Assembly: GCF_001306135.1 (NCBI RefSeq)
Contig: NZ_LGKP01000046.1
Span: forward strand, 1-64,000
Length of the DNA: 64,000 nt
Direction: 5' to 3'
Source: Herpetosiphon geysericola
Lineage (GTDB): Bacteria; Chloroflexota; Chloroflexia; Chloroflexales; Herpetosiphonaceae
The position numbers were made by a program, and so were the translations under genes. Shown here one piece after another: positions 9,223 through 18,038 of the stretch (positions are counted from its first letter, which is position 1; each line of letters opens with the position of its first letter). The notes under the pieces were generated by a model, which saw only the letters and a program-made list of their open reading frames with translations, was not told the origin of the DNA and did no database searches.

Positions 9223-11748
9223 ATGGATCGGCCAAGCGTTTCAATTATCGTGATCAATTTTAATGGTAAAAAACACCTTATTGCTTGTTTAACTTCCTTG
9301 CTTTCCCAGCGCTACCCAAGCAATGCGCTCGAGATTATTGTGGTCGATAATGCCTCACACGATGGCTCCTGCGACTTAATTCGCCAACAATTCCCCAGCG
9401 TCCGCCTCATCGAAAATCGCGATAATTTGGGCTTTGCGCCAGCAGTTAATCAAGCGGTGCGCTTGAGCCAAGCCCAATATGTGGCTTTGATCAACAACGA
9501 TGCCAAAGCAGATCCCGCTTGGATCGCGCAGTTGGTGGCCGAGATTGAAGCGCATCGGGCAGAAAAGGTGATTGCCGTAGGCGCAAAAATGCTCGATTGG
9601 GAAGGCCAGCAGATTGATTTTATCCAAGCAGCATTAAATATTTTTGGCCATGGCAACCAACCCTTTACTCGCATGCCAGCCACCAGCGTTTTGGGCCAAG
9701 CTGGCCCGCAACTCTTTGCCTGTGGCGGGGCGATGCTGGCTGATCGCGCGGCATTTTTGGCAATTGGCGGCTTCGATGAAAGCTATTTTGCCTATTTCGA
9801 AGATGTCGATTTTGGCTGGCGGGCTTGGTTGCTCGGCTATCAAGTGCGTTTTACCCCAGCTGCGGTGGTCTATCATCGCCAACATGCCACCGCCAACACC
9901 ATGGGCGGGCATCAAATTCGCAGCTTGCTTGAACGCAATGCGCTGCGCACAATCATCAAACATTATGCAGACGAGCAACTGTGGCGGATTTTGCCAGCAG
10001 CCTTGTTGCTGATTATTCAACGCAGCTTGCTCGATGGCGCTGGCGGCTTTGATCGCAAAGAATTTGATTTGCGCCTGCGCAACCAAGGCGACCAAACCAG
10101 CACGATGCACGTCCCTAAAATTATGTTGAGTTATATCGCGGCCTTGGGCGATGTGCTCGATGGCTGGGATGCGCTGTGGGCTGAACGCCAACGCATTCAG
10201 CAATTGCGCCAACGCAGCGATGCTGAACTTTTTACCTTATTTGAACAACCATTTGGCTTGATCGATATTGATATTCAATTACATATGCAACAACAAACCA
10301 TGGTTGAGAGTTTTAAATTGCGAGAACTTATGCCGCACCCAACCACCAACGTGCTGATCATCAGCATTGATCCATTGCAAGCAGCCTTGGCCGGGCCAGC
10401 AATTCGCAGCGTGCAAATTGCCAAACAACTCAGCCAACATTGCAAAGTCGTGCTCGCCGCGCCAGATCGGGCTGATTTGACGATTGCCAATGTGCAAACC
10501 ATCGCCTTCCCTAGCAATGATGGCACAAGTTTGGGCGAGTTGGCGCTGAATGCAGAAGTGATTATCGTGCAAGGCTACAGTTTACAAAAATATCCCCAAT
10601 TGCTGAATGCAGAACGCATTTTGGTGGTTGATCTCTATGATCCCTTCCATTTCGAGGCGCTTGAGTTGGCCGAACGCCGGGGCATGAGCCTTGAACGAGC
10701 AATTGAGGTCAACGATGCCAGCGTTGAAGCCATCAGCGAGCAATTAGCCTTGGGTGATTTCTTTATCTGTGCCAGCGAGCGCCAGCGCGATTTGTGGCTG
10801 GGCGCGTTGACCGTGAGCAAGCGCCTAACGCCCGAGCACTATCGCAATGATCCAACCTTGCGCAAATTGATCGACCTTGTGCCATTTGGCTTGCCAAGCG
10901 AGCCACCGCAAGCAACCCAGCCCGTGATGCGCGGCGTAATTGAGGGCATTAATCACGATGATGTGATTGCATTATGGGGTGGAGGCATCTGGGAATGGCT
11001 TGATCCCTTGACAATTATTCGGGCCATGGCTGAATTGCAGCAGAGCCACCCGCAGTTAAAATTGGTCTTTATGGGTGGTCAGCACCCAAATAGCCACGAC
11101 GTTGGCGTGATGCAGCGCTATACCGAGGCCGTTGATCTCGCCAAAGGGCTTGGTTTATATGCCAAAACCGTCTTTTTCAACCAAACATGGGTTGAATATG
11201 ATCAACGGGTCAACTATTTGCTCGAAGCTGATCTGGGTGTTAGCGCCCACCATAACCATACAGAAACCCGCTTTGCCTTTCGCACGCGCTTGCTCGATTA
11301 TCTCTGGGCTAGTTTGCCGATGATTGTCTCTGCAGGCGATAGTTTGGCCGATGTGGTGCAGCAAGAGCAACTTGGCCACGTAGTAGCGATTGAGGATGTG
11401 CAAGGCTGGGTCGCGGCCTTGGCTCACGCAGCTGAGAACCGTCCAAATCGTGAGCAACGCCAAGCTCAATTTGCCCACGTGCAACAAACCTATACTTGGC
11501 AGCAAGCCTGTGCGCCGTTGATTGCGTTTTGCCGCCAACCGCAGTATGCCGCCGACAAACGCCGCAATGTTAAGGCCCAAAGCAAGCAACCAGGCCACAC
11601 CAGCATGCGCTACCGCATGGATGAGCTTGATCGGGTTGTAGCCGAGAAAAACGAGCATATCGCTCACCTCGAACAGCATATCAAAGGCATGGAAAATGGC
11701 AAGGTCATGCGCCTATTGCGCTGGCTCAATCGTTTGCGAAAACGTTAA
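9223..11748 (+). CDS. Two-domain glycosyltransferase (GT2 fused to GT4-like)
   Basis: This 841-residue protein opens with a GT-A family 2 domain (about 5-300): VSIIVINFNG, VVDNAS, the DxD-like NNDAKADP, and EDVDFGWRAW near residue 208. A second, GT-B/GT4-like domain follows (about 365-770), recognisable from NVLIISIDPLQ, the middle glycine-rich IALWGGGIWEWLDPLTIIRAM and LVFMGGQHPN. The C-terminus (about 790-841) is a basic coiled coil. The start at ATG 9223 precedes the conserved MDRPSVSIIV; an upstream in-frame extension is possible. It heads a cluster of glycan genes and probably adds two sugars during cell-envelope polysaccharide or glycolipid synthesis. Acceptor and donor are unknown. Confidence 0.8.
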   Translation: MDRPSVSIIVINFNGKKHLIACLTSLLSQRYPSNALEIIVVDNASHDGSCDLIRQQFPSVRLIENRDNLGFAPAVNQAVRLSQAQYVALINNDAKADPAWIAQLVAEIEAHRAEKVIAVGAKMLDWEGQQIDFIQAALNIFGHGNQPFTRMPATSVLGQAGPQLFACGGAMLADRAAFLAIGGFDESYFAYFEDVDFGWRAWLLGYQVRFTPAAVVYHRQHATANTMGGHQIRSLLERNALRTIIKHYADEQLWRILPAALLLIIQRSLLDGAGGFDRKEFDLRLRNQGDQTSTMHVPKIMLSYIAALGDVLDGWDALWAERQRIQQLRQRSDAELFTLFEQPFGLIDIDIQLHMQQQTMVESFKLRELMPHPTTNVLIISIDPLQAALAGPAIRSVQIAKQLSQHCKVVLAAPDRADLTIANVQTIAFPSNDGTSLGELALNAEVIIVQGYSLQKYPQLLNAERILVVDLYDPFHFEALELAERRGMSLERAIEVNDASVEAISEQLALGDFFICASERQRDLWLGALTVSKRLTPEHYRNDPTLRKLIDLVPFGLPSEPPQATQPVMRGVIEGINHDDVIALWGGGIWEWLDPLTIIRAMAELQQSHPQLKLVFMGGQHPNSHDVGVMQRYTEAVDLAKGLGLYAKTVFFNQTWVEYDQRVNYLLEADLGVSAHHNHTETRFAFRTRLLDYLWASLPMIVSAGDSLADVVQQEQLGHVVAIEDVQGWVAALAHAAENRPNREQRQAQFAHVQQTYTWQQACAPLIAFCRQPQYAADKRRNVKAQSKQPGHTSMRYRMDELDRVVAEKNEHIAHLEQHIKGMENGKVMRLLRWLNRLRKR

Positions 11749-11760
11749 GTGGTAAAGCTT

Positions 11761-11893
11761 TTTAACCACGAAGAACCCGAAGAGCACGAAGATGGGGCTA
11801 TGGGCATGGGCGCTGGGTCTAAGCCGAGCACCCTATCCCCAGCCCCCGAACCCTGATCCCTATGTTCTTTGTTCTATGCTCTATGTTCTAAAT
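11761..11893 (+). repeat. Interspersed low-complexity repeats (ACGAAG and TTCTATG types)
   Basis: This gap carries an ACGAAG-type repeat (about 11776-11793), a segment of clustered CCC runs (about 11835-11862) and a run of TTCTATG/TTCTTTG-like units (about 11864-11892). Related copies occur near 37198-37227, 43427-43490, 43604-43640, 49871-49919 and 58253-58400. No coding potential was recognised. Confidence 0.6.
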
Positions 11894-11901
11894 GGATAGG
11901 G

Positions 11902-11907
11902 TATAAT
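11902..11907 (+). promoter_or_regulatory. -10 box upstream of GT4 gene
   Basis: A consensus TATAAT lies 35 bases before the next start codon. No convincing -35 was seen at 17 bp, so this rests on the -10 alone. Confidence 0.45.
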
Positions 11908-11941
11908 AACCACGTTTAACTAGTATGGCTGGAATTTTCCC

Positions 11942-13102
11942 ATGAAAATATTATCTGCCTTGACCTACTACGCGCCGCACTGGACGGGCTTGACGATGCA
12001 CGCCCAACGGGTGGCTGAAGGACTCGCAGCTCGTGGACATCACGTCACTGTCTTAACAATCCAGCATGAGCCAACGCTGCCAACTGAAGAAATCTTGAAT
12101 GGCGTGCATGTATTGCGGCTCAAGCCTGCGGCCCAAATTAGCCGAGGCATGCTCGCACTCAACTTTCCATTTGTCGCTGCCAAATTGATTCGCAGCCACG
12201 ATGTGGTGCACGTGCACACGCCTCAGCTTGAGGCTTTATTGCTTTCAGGCTTATGCCGCGTGCTGAATAAGCCACTGCTGATGAGCCATCATGGCGATTT
12301 GGTCATGCCTACTGGGTTGGTCAATCGGGCGATCGAAAAGGTGATGATTGGCCAAATGGTGCTGGCTGGCAAATTAGCCCGCCGCGTCAGCGCCTATAGC
12401 CGCGATTACGCCGCACATTCCAGCTTTTTACAAAAATTCAGCAAAAAATTGACCTATATTTACCCACCAGTCGAGTTGCCAACGCCAATTCCTAGCCAAG
12501 TTGCGGCCTGGAAAGCGGAACTTGGGATTAGCGATAAGCCAATTGTTGGCTTTGCTGGGCGCTTCGTCGAAGAAAAAGGCTTTGATTTCTTGCTCAAAGC
12601 CATGCCAATGATCGCCGAGGTCTTTCCCGAGGTGCGCTTTGTATTTGCTGGTGAGCACAAAATGGTCTATGAAGATTTTTATTCAGCGTGTTTGCCCATG
12701 ATCGAGCAAAACCGCGAGCGGATTGTGTTCCTTGGCTTGTTGCGTGATCCTCAAAAACTGGCTAATTTTTATGCCATGTGCGACTTATTTACCTTGCCAA
12801 GCCGCACCGATTGTTTGGCGATGGTCCAGATCGAGGCCTTGTTGGCAGGCACGCCGCTGGTGACCAGCGATATCCCAGGCGCACGGGTCGTAGTCCAAGA
12901 AACTGGGTTTGGGCGCTTGGTAGAGGCCCAAAATCCGCGCGCCTTGGCCGATGGCATTATTGAAGTGCTGAAAAATCCCCAAGCCTATAAAGTTCAGCCT
13001 GCCAAAGTGGAGCAAGTTTTCTCAGTAAAAGGCATCCTCGATAGCTACGAACGGACGATGGCCGAAATGTGTGGCCAGCCCGTTTCAGCATCGGTTGTAT
13101 AA
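11942..13102 (+). CDS. GT4-family glycosyltransferase
   Basis: A 386-residue GT-B glycosyltransferase. The N-terminal Rossmann half has the glycine-containing acceptor loop (YYAPHWTGLTMHAQRVAEGLAARGH cut at residues 9-33) and the C-terminal half has VGFAGRFVEEKGFDFLLKA, VFAGEH and the donor-site region SRTDCLAMVQIEALLAGTPL. The canonical E-x7-E appears as D-x7-E. It lies between a -10 box and a closely spaced methyltransferase gene (15-bp gap), within the envelope-glycan cluster. Family knowledge: GT4 enzymes are retaining and use nucleotide sugars on the cytoplasmic face. The specific sugar is unknown. Confidence 0.85.
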   Translation: MKILSALTYYAPHWTGLTMHAQRVAEGLAARGHHVTVLTIQHEPTLPTEEILNGVHVLRLKPAAQISRGMLALNFPFVAAKLIRSHDVVHVHTPQLEALLLSGLCRVLNKPLLMSHHGDLVMPTGLVNRAIEKVMIGQMVLAGKLARRVSAYSRDYAAHSSFLQKFSKKLTYIYPPVELPTPIPSQVAAWKAELGISDKPIVGFAGRFVEEKGFDFLLKAMPMIAEVFPEVRFVFAGEHKMVYEDFYSACLPMIEQNRERIVFLGLLRDPQKLANFYAMCDLFTLPSRTDCLAMVQIEALLAGTPLVTSDIPGARVVVQETGFGRLVEAQNPRALADGIIEVLKNPQAYKVQPAKVEQVFSVKGILDSYERTMAEMCGQPVSASVV

Positions 13103-13117
13103 GAAAGAGCAATCACT

Positions 13118-13993
13118 ATGACTGAACAACCTTACGCCCCTTTAGCGCCCCACGATGCAGCGCTGATGGATACAATGCTGCGCAACGAGGCCGACCCAGC
13201 CTATAGCCGCCGCGCCCGCCGCTTGATGCAATATCTCGATTTGCAAGCTGGCGATACGGTGCTCGATTGCGGTTGTGGCTATGGGTTCTACACCTTGATG
13301 ATCGACAAGCTGCGTGATTTGCACGTCGTTGGCTTCGACGAGGCCTTTGATCGCTTGTTGGTTGGCCAAGAGCATGCCAAACGGGCGACGTTTGTGCGCG
13401 GCGATGGCCAAGGCATGCCTTTTGCCGATAATAGCTTCGATAAAATTCTGCTCTCGGAAGTGCTCGAACACATTCCCGATCAACAAGCAGCCTTGCACGA
13501 ATTGCGCCGCATTCTCAAGCCAGGCGGCATTTTAGCCATCTCGGTGCCGCACGCCAATTATCCATTGTGGTGGGACCCAGCAAGCTGGATCTGGACGCGG
13601 CTTGGTGGTAAGCCCTTTACCCACACCAAATTTGGCAGCATTTGGGAAAACCACGTGCGCTTGTATGAACCAGCTGAATTGGTACGCCAAGTGCGCATGG
13701 CCGATTTCGAGGTTGAATGCTGCGAAGAAGCCACCCACTACGCTATTCCCATGACGCCGTATGTGGTTTATGGCATTGGCAAGCCCTTAATCGAATCGGG
13801 GATTTTGCCCGAACGCTGGATGAAGAGTGCCGATCGCATGCGCGGCGACCAAAATCAAGGCAGCAAATTGAACCCACTCAACTTGGCCCGTGGGATCATC
13901 AATTATGTCGACCAATTGAATGAACGCCCAGAAACCCTGCAAAAACGCAGTTTTGTGAATGTCTTTGTCAAAGCGCGCAAGCCCTTGAGTTAA
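13118..13993 (+). CDS. Class I SAM-dependent methyltransferase
   Basis: A 291-residue protein with motif I VLDCGCGYGFYT near residue 48, an acidic motif-II region FDEAF, LLSEVLEHIPDQ near 111 and KPGGILAISVPH near 133, all typical of the Methyltransf_11 fold. It sits 15 bp after a GT4 gene and 21 bp before a GT39 gene, so it probably methylates a lipid-linked sugar or glycan intermediate in the same pathway. The substrate is an inference from context only. Confidence 0.82.
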   Translation: MTEQPYAPLAPHDAALMDTMLRNEADPAYSRRARRLMQYLDLQAGDTVLDCGCGYGFYTLMIDKLRDLHVVGFDEAFDRLLVGQEHAKRATFVRGDGQGMPFADNSFDKILLSEVLEHIPDQQAALHELRRILKPGGILAISVPHANYPLWWDPASWIWTRLGGKPFTHTKFGSIWENHVRLYEPAELVRQVRMADFEVECCEEATHYAIPMTPYVVYGIGKPLIESGILPERWMKSADRMRGDQNQGSKLNPLNLARGIINYVDQLNERPETLQKRSFVNVFVKARKPLS

Positions 13994-14014
13994 GTCTTTC
14001 AGGAGATCGTTTCC

Positions 14015-16057
14015 ATGCTACGAGGTGTCTTACCGAGCCAGCGCTTAGGCTGGCTTTGGCTCTTAGGCTTGCTTGGAACTGCCCTAGCGCTCATGATCAA
14101 GGTGCAAGCGAAGCTTCAGTTTCGTCAGCTTGATGGCGCAGTCTTGCTGGGCGCAGCAGTCAGCTTGGGCATTTGGTGGTGGTTGATCAAACGCCAACCA
14201 CCAAAGCCAGATGTGCAGCCAACCCTCGCTCAGCGCCCAATCAAGCATTTAACCTTGCGTTTAGGCATCAGCGCCGTGGCAATGTTTAGTGCGCTCGTAG
14301 CATGGCATAATCTGTTTGGCAATGAATTTAATCCACTTTCAACATGGGCATGGCTGCTAGCAGTTGGCTTATGGCTCTTGGCATGGCTACCATGGCAACG
14401 CCCACGCCTACCCAAAGCCGATCGCGCCGAAACCAAACGGGCATGGCTGACCTTCGGCTGTTTACTGGCTGTAACTGCGGTTGGCTTATGGATGCGGCTC
14501 TATCGGCTTGATCAAATGCCCTACGACATGACGGTTGATCACGGCTGGAAGATGGAAGATGTTTACACCATTTTGCAGGGTGGTCGGCCTTTATTTTTGC
14601 CCAACAACACAGGCCGCGAACCAGGCCAATTCTATTACATCGCCACGTTGATTCGCTTTTTTGGCGTGCCCTTTGGCTTTATCGCACTCAAGCTTGGCAA
14701 CGTAATTATCGGCACGTTGACGATTCCATTTATCTATTTATTTGCCCGCGAGCTTGGTGGGCGCAAACTTGGCATTTTGAGCGCGATGCTGTATGCCTTG
14801 GGCAAATGGCCGCTCGAAACCACGCGCATGGGCTTGCGCTTTCCCTATGCCACCTTGCCCGCCGCTTTGGTGTTGTGGTCGCTCTGGCGCTATGTGCGCT
14901 TGGGCAAACGCAGCGATGCCTTGCTGGTTGGTTTCTGGATGGGCATGGGCTTGTATGGCTATATTGGGGTTCGGGCTGTGCCATTCGTAATTGCCGCCGT
15001 CTTTGGCTTGATGGCCTTTGATCACCGCCGCCGCAACCGTAAGGGCTGGCTGACATTGCTCGGCCATGGCAGTCTAACCCTGATTACAACAGCGTTGATT
15101 TTCCTGCCGCTGGGCCATTTTATGCTCGATTATCCCGATGTTTTCTGGTTTCGCGTCAGCACGCGTACCAGCAACCATCTCGATGAGATTAGCCGTGAGT
15201 TTTGCCAAGATACCAGCAGCGAACGCGCCTGCGATATTAAAAAATTCGTCGCCAACAACGTCAATTTAGCGGTAGCTTTCAATTGGCGCGGCGATCGTAA
15301 CGAAGTCAATAATGTGCGCTTCGACCCATTGCTGGATAAAGTTAGCGCAGCCTTGCTCTTGCTCAGCTTGCCAATCGTCGTTTGGCGCTTGTTCATCGAG
15401 CGCTCATGGCGTTGGTGGATGCTGGTGGTAAGTTTGCCGTTGCTTGGTTTGGCTACAACCCTCAGTTTGGCCTACCCGATTGAAAACCCGAGCGCTGCCC
15501 GCACTGGCGTGCTGATGCCCGTCATTTTCACTATGGCCGCCGCGCCCTTGGCCCTCGCAATTGAGTGGATCACCAAAGCCAAGCCGTTTGATCAATGGTG
15601 GCATGGCTCGCGAGCCGTGCAAGGCTTGCTTAGCGTTGGCATGGGCGTGTGGCTTTTGGCATGGGCTGGGCGCGAAAATTTCCAGCGTTACTTCGTCGAT
15701 ATGGCGCGCCAATATACGGGCTTTATTCCCAATAATCGTGAGGTTGCCGATGCAATTCGCTACTATCGCGATGCCCAAGGCGTGCCCTACGCCAATGCCT
15801 ACCTCATGCTCAACAGCTATTTCTGGAAGGAATCGCGCAACATTAGCGTGCATTTGAACGATATGCAATGGTATGCCAGTAACACGATTAAGCCCGAAAT
15901 GGAGTTGGTGGTGCCCGAAAAACGCCCAGTGATTATTGTGCTCAATCCTGATGATCAAGTGCATATTGAGCAATTGCAGCGCGAGCATCCTGAGGGCGAG
16001 TTGCGCCGCATCAGCAGTGCAGTTGGCAAAGATTTTCTTGTGTTTCACCTGCGCTGA
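14015..16057 (+). CDS. GT39-type membrane glycosyltransferase (ArnT/PMT-like)
   Basis: A 680-residue integral membrane protein starting behind CAGGAGATC. About a dozen hydrophobic helices alternate with loops. The first large extracytoplasmic loop contains MPYDMTVDHGWKMED near residue 168, an acidic signature of PMT/ArnT-like enzymes that use polyprenyl-phosphate sugars, followed by NNTGREPGQFYYIA. The soluble C-terminal part (about 550-680) faces outside. Its stop overlaps the start of selB by one base (TGATG). Expected role: transfer of a sugar from a lipid carrier to an envelope acceptor. Polytopic topology was judged by eye. Confidence 0.78.
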   Translation: MLRGVLPSQRLGWLWLLGLLGTALALMIKVQAKLQFRQLDGAVLLGAAVSLGIWWWLIKRQPPKPDVQPTLAQRPIKHLTLRLGISAVAMFSALVAWHNLFGNEFNPLSTWAWLLAVGLWLLAWLPWQRPRLPKADRAETKRAWLTFGCLLAVTAVGLWMRLYRLDQMPYDMTVDHGWKMEDVYTILQGGRPLFLPNNTGREPGQFYYIATLIRFFGVPFGFIALKLGNVIIGTLTIPFIYLFARELGGRKLGILSAMLYALGKWPLETTRMGLRFPYATLPAALVLWSLWRYVRLGKRSDALLVGFWMGMGLYGYIGVRAVPFVIAAVFGLMAFDHRRRNRKGWLTLLGHGSLTLITTALIFLPLGHFMLDYPDVFWFRVSTRTSNHLDEISREFCQDTSSERACDIKKFVANNVNLAVAFNWRGDRNEVNNVRFDPLLDKVSAALLLLSLPIVVWRLFIERSWRWWMLVVSLPLLGLATTLSLAYPIENPSAARTGVLMPVIFTMAAAPLALAIEWITKAKPFDQWWHGSRAVQGLLSVGMGVWLLAWAGRENFQRYFVDMARQYTGFIPNNREVADAIRYYRDAQGVPYANAYLMLNSYFWKESRNISVHLNDMQWYASNTIKPEMELVVPEKRPVIIVLNPDDQVHIEQLQREHPEGELRRISSAVGKDFLVFHLR

Positions 16058-17937
16058 TGATTACGCTTGGCACTGCTGGCCATGTTGATCATGGCAAATC
16101 GAGCTTGGTTCAAGCCCTGACGGGCATCAATCCCGATCGTTGGGCCGAAGAGCAACGCCGCCAAATGACGCTTGATTTGGGCTTTGCATGGTTCAACACG
16201 CCTGCTGGCCATTCGGTCAATTTGGTTGATGTGCCAGGCCATGAACGCTTGATCAAACAGATGTTGGCCGGAGCAACTGGCTTTGACGGCGTGCTCTTTG
16301 TGGTTGCCGCCGACGAAGGTATGCAGCCGCAAAGCCACGAACATCTGCAAATTCTCAGCCACCTCGGCATCGATCAAGGGCTAATTGTGCTGAGCAAAAG
16401 CGATCTCGTCGATGCTGAATGGCTTGCATTTATCAGCAGCGAGATTCAAGCCCAAGTCGCCAATACCAGCCTTGCAAATGCGCCAATTGTGCCAGTTTCG
16501 GCCCGCACTGGCGCTGGCATGGCCCAACTGCACACAGCAATCGATCGCTTAATTAGCCAATTGCCAGCCCGCACAATCCAGCAACACACTCCACGTTTAC
16601 CAATCGATCGGGTGTTTAGCATCGATGGCTTTGGCACAGTCGTCACGGGCACGCTGCGCGATGGCAATTTGAGCGTTGGCATGGAAATCGAAATTCAACC
16701 CCAACAGCTGCGTGGTCGAATTCGCGGCCTACAATCGCAACAAATCAGCCAGCAATCAGTCCAAGCTGGCATGCGCGTGGCAATCAATCTCAGCGGCATC
16801 GAGCGCCAACAGCTCAAACGAGGCGATGTTGTAACCTTACCCCATAGCTTTGCCCCAACTAATTTACTTGATGTGCTCGTTGCAACAACTGCCGATGCAC
16901 CAACCCTAAGCCACAATATGCCGTTGCAGCTCTACCTTGGCAGCGCCGAAATCAGCTGTAGCTTGGCCTTGCTTGATCGTGATACGTTGCCAGCCGAGGC
17001 CCAAGCATTTGCTCAATTGCGCTTAAACCAAGCCAGCATCGCCCAACGCGGCGATCGCGGTATTTTGCGCCGAGCCTCGCCAGCAGCGACAATCGCAGGA
17101 ATTAAGGTGCTCGATGCCCATCCCCAGCGCCATCGCCGCATGCGCCCAGCAGTAATCGCGCATTTGCAACAACTGGTTAGTGGCTTGCCGCATGAAATTC
17201 TGATTCAAGCGATCGCGCAGCAATGTTTACCCTGGCAGCAATTACAACAACGCAGTGGCTTGGATGCCCAAACCGCCTTAGAAGGCCTAACCACAGGCTG
17301 CAACAACGGCATGATCGTCATCGTCTCAGCAACACTGGCCACGCTCACGGTTAGCAGTTTAATCACCAGTTCAGGCTATTGGCAGCAAGTGCAAACCAAA
17401 TTGCGCCAAATTCTCGCCGAGTATCATCAAACCTGGCCCTTGCGCCAAGCGATGCCCCGCGAGGAATTGCGTAAACGCATGGGCCTCGAAGCAAGTAGTT
17501 TCAGCCAAATTAGCCAAGCCTTAGCCACGCAGCCATGGCTCCAAATCGAAGCCAACCAGATTAAACTTGCTGACCATCAGGCCCAGCCTAGTCCCAGCCA
17601 ACAAGGCCAAATTCAAGCCTTGCTAGGATTATGGCAGATCAATCCGGCCCTGCCGCCGAGCCGTGAACATTGGCCAAGCATCGATCAAGAACTTTGGCGG
17701 TATCTGTTGCAAACCAAGCAGCTGATCCAAATTGCGCCAGAGGTCTATTTCTTGCCAACCCACTATCAGCGCATGTACAGCTGGGTGCTGGCGCAACTCG
17801 CCAATGGCCAAAGCATCAGCCTTGCCCAAGCGCGCGATGCTTGGCAAACCAGCCGCAAATATGCCCAAGCCATGCTTGAGCACTGCGATCAACTGCGAAT
17901 CACGCGGCGAGTTGGCGATGAGCGAGTGTCCTATTGA
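16057..17937 (+). CDS. selB: Selenocysteine-specific elongation factor SelB
   Basis: A 626-residue translational GTPase, the usual SelB length. G1 is GTAGHVDHGKS (Lys14). The switch-I segment RRQMTLDLGFAWF is diagnostic of SelB rather than EF-Tu. G3 is DVPGHE, and G4 is SKSD in place of the common NKxD. Domains 2 and 3 follow, then a C-terminal array of winged helices (about 370-626) that in known SelB bind the SECIS hairpin. Family role: delivering Sec-tRNA to in-frame UGA codons. It is translationally coupled to the GT39 gene, an odd partner. No selA, selD, selC or selenoprotein is visible in this window. Confidence 0.88.
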   Translation: MITLGTAGHVDHGKSSLVQALTGINPDRWAEEQRRQMTLDLGFAWFNTPAGHSVNLVDVPGHERLIKQMLAGATGFDGVLFVVAADEGMQPQSHEHLQILSHLGIDQGLIVLSKSDLVDAEWLAFISSEIQAQVANTSLANAPIVPVSARTGAGMAQLHTAIDRLISQLPARTIQQHTPRLPIDRVFSIDGFGTVVTGTLRDGNLSVGMEIEIQPQQLRGRIRGLQSQQISQQSVQAGMRVAINLSGIERQQLKRGDVVTLPHSFAPTNLLDVLVATTADAPTLSHNMPLQLYLGSAEISCSLALLDRDTLPAEAQAFAQLRLNQASIAQRGDRGILRRASPAATIAGIKVLDAHPQRHRRMRPAVIAHLQQLVSGLPHEILIQAIAQQCLPWQQLQQRSGLDAQTALEGLTTGCNNGMIVIVSATLATLTVSSLITSSGYWQQVQTKLRQILAEYHQTWPLRQAMPREELRKRMGLEASSFSQISQALATQPWLQIEANQIKLADHQAQPSPSQQGQIQALLGLWQINPALPPSREHWPSIDQELWRYLLQTKQLIQIAPEVYFLPTHYQRMYSWVLAQLANGQSISLAQARDAWQTSRKYAQAMLEHCDQLRITRRVGDERVSY

Positions 17938-18038
17938 GCTTAACGAAGTGTTAGAAAAGCTTGGCAGCCCTAGCCCCGCCCAAATGCTCGTGTTATGCTG
18001 AAGCAATGGTGTTTGTGCCAGCGGAAAGGATGTCGAAC

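Noticed and set aside
9223-17937. Natural-product biosynthetic cluster
   Set aside because: Only glycosyltransferases, one methyltransferase and selB are present; no PKS, NRPS or terpene synthase.
17938-18038. Possible tRNA-Sec (selC) beside selB
   Set aside because: No cloverleaf, no long variable arm and no CCA-type end could be found in this gap.
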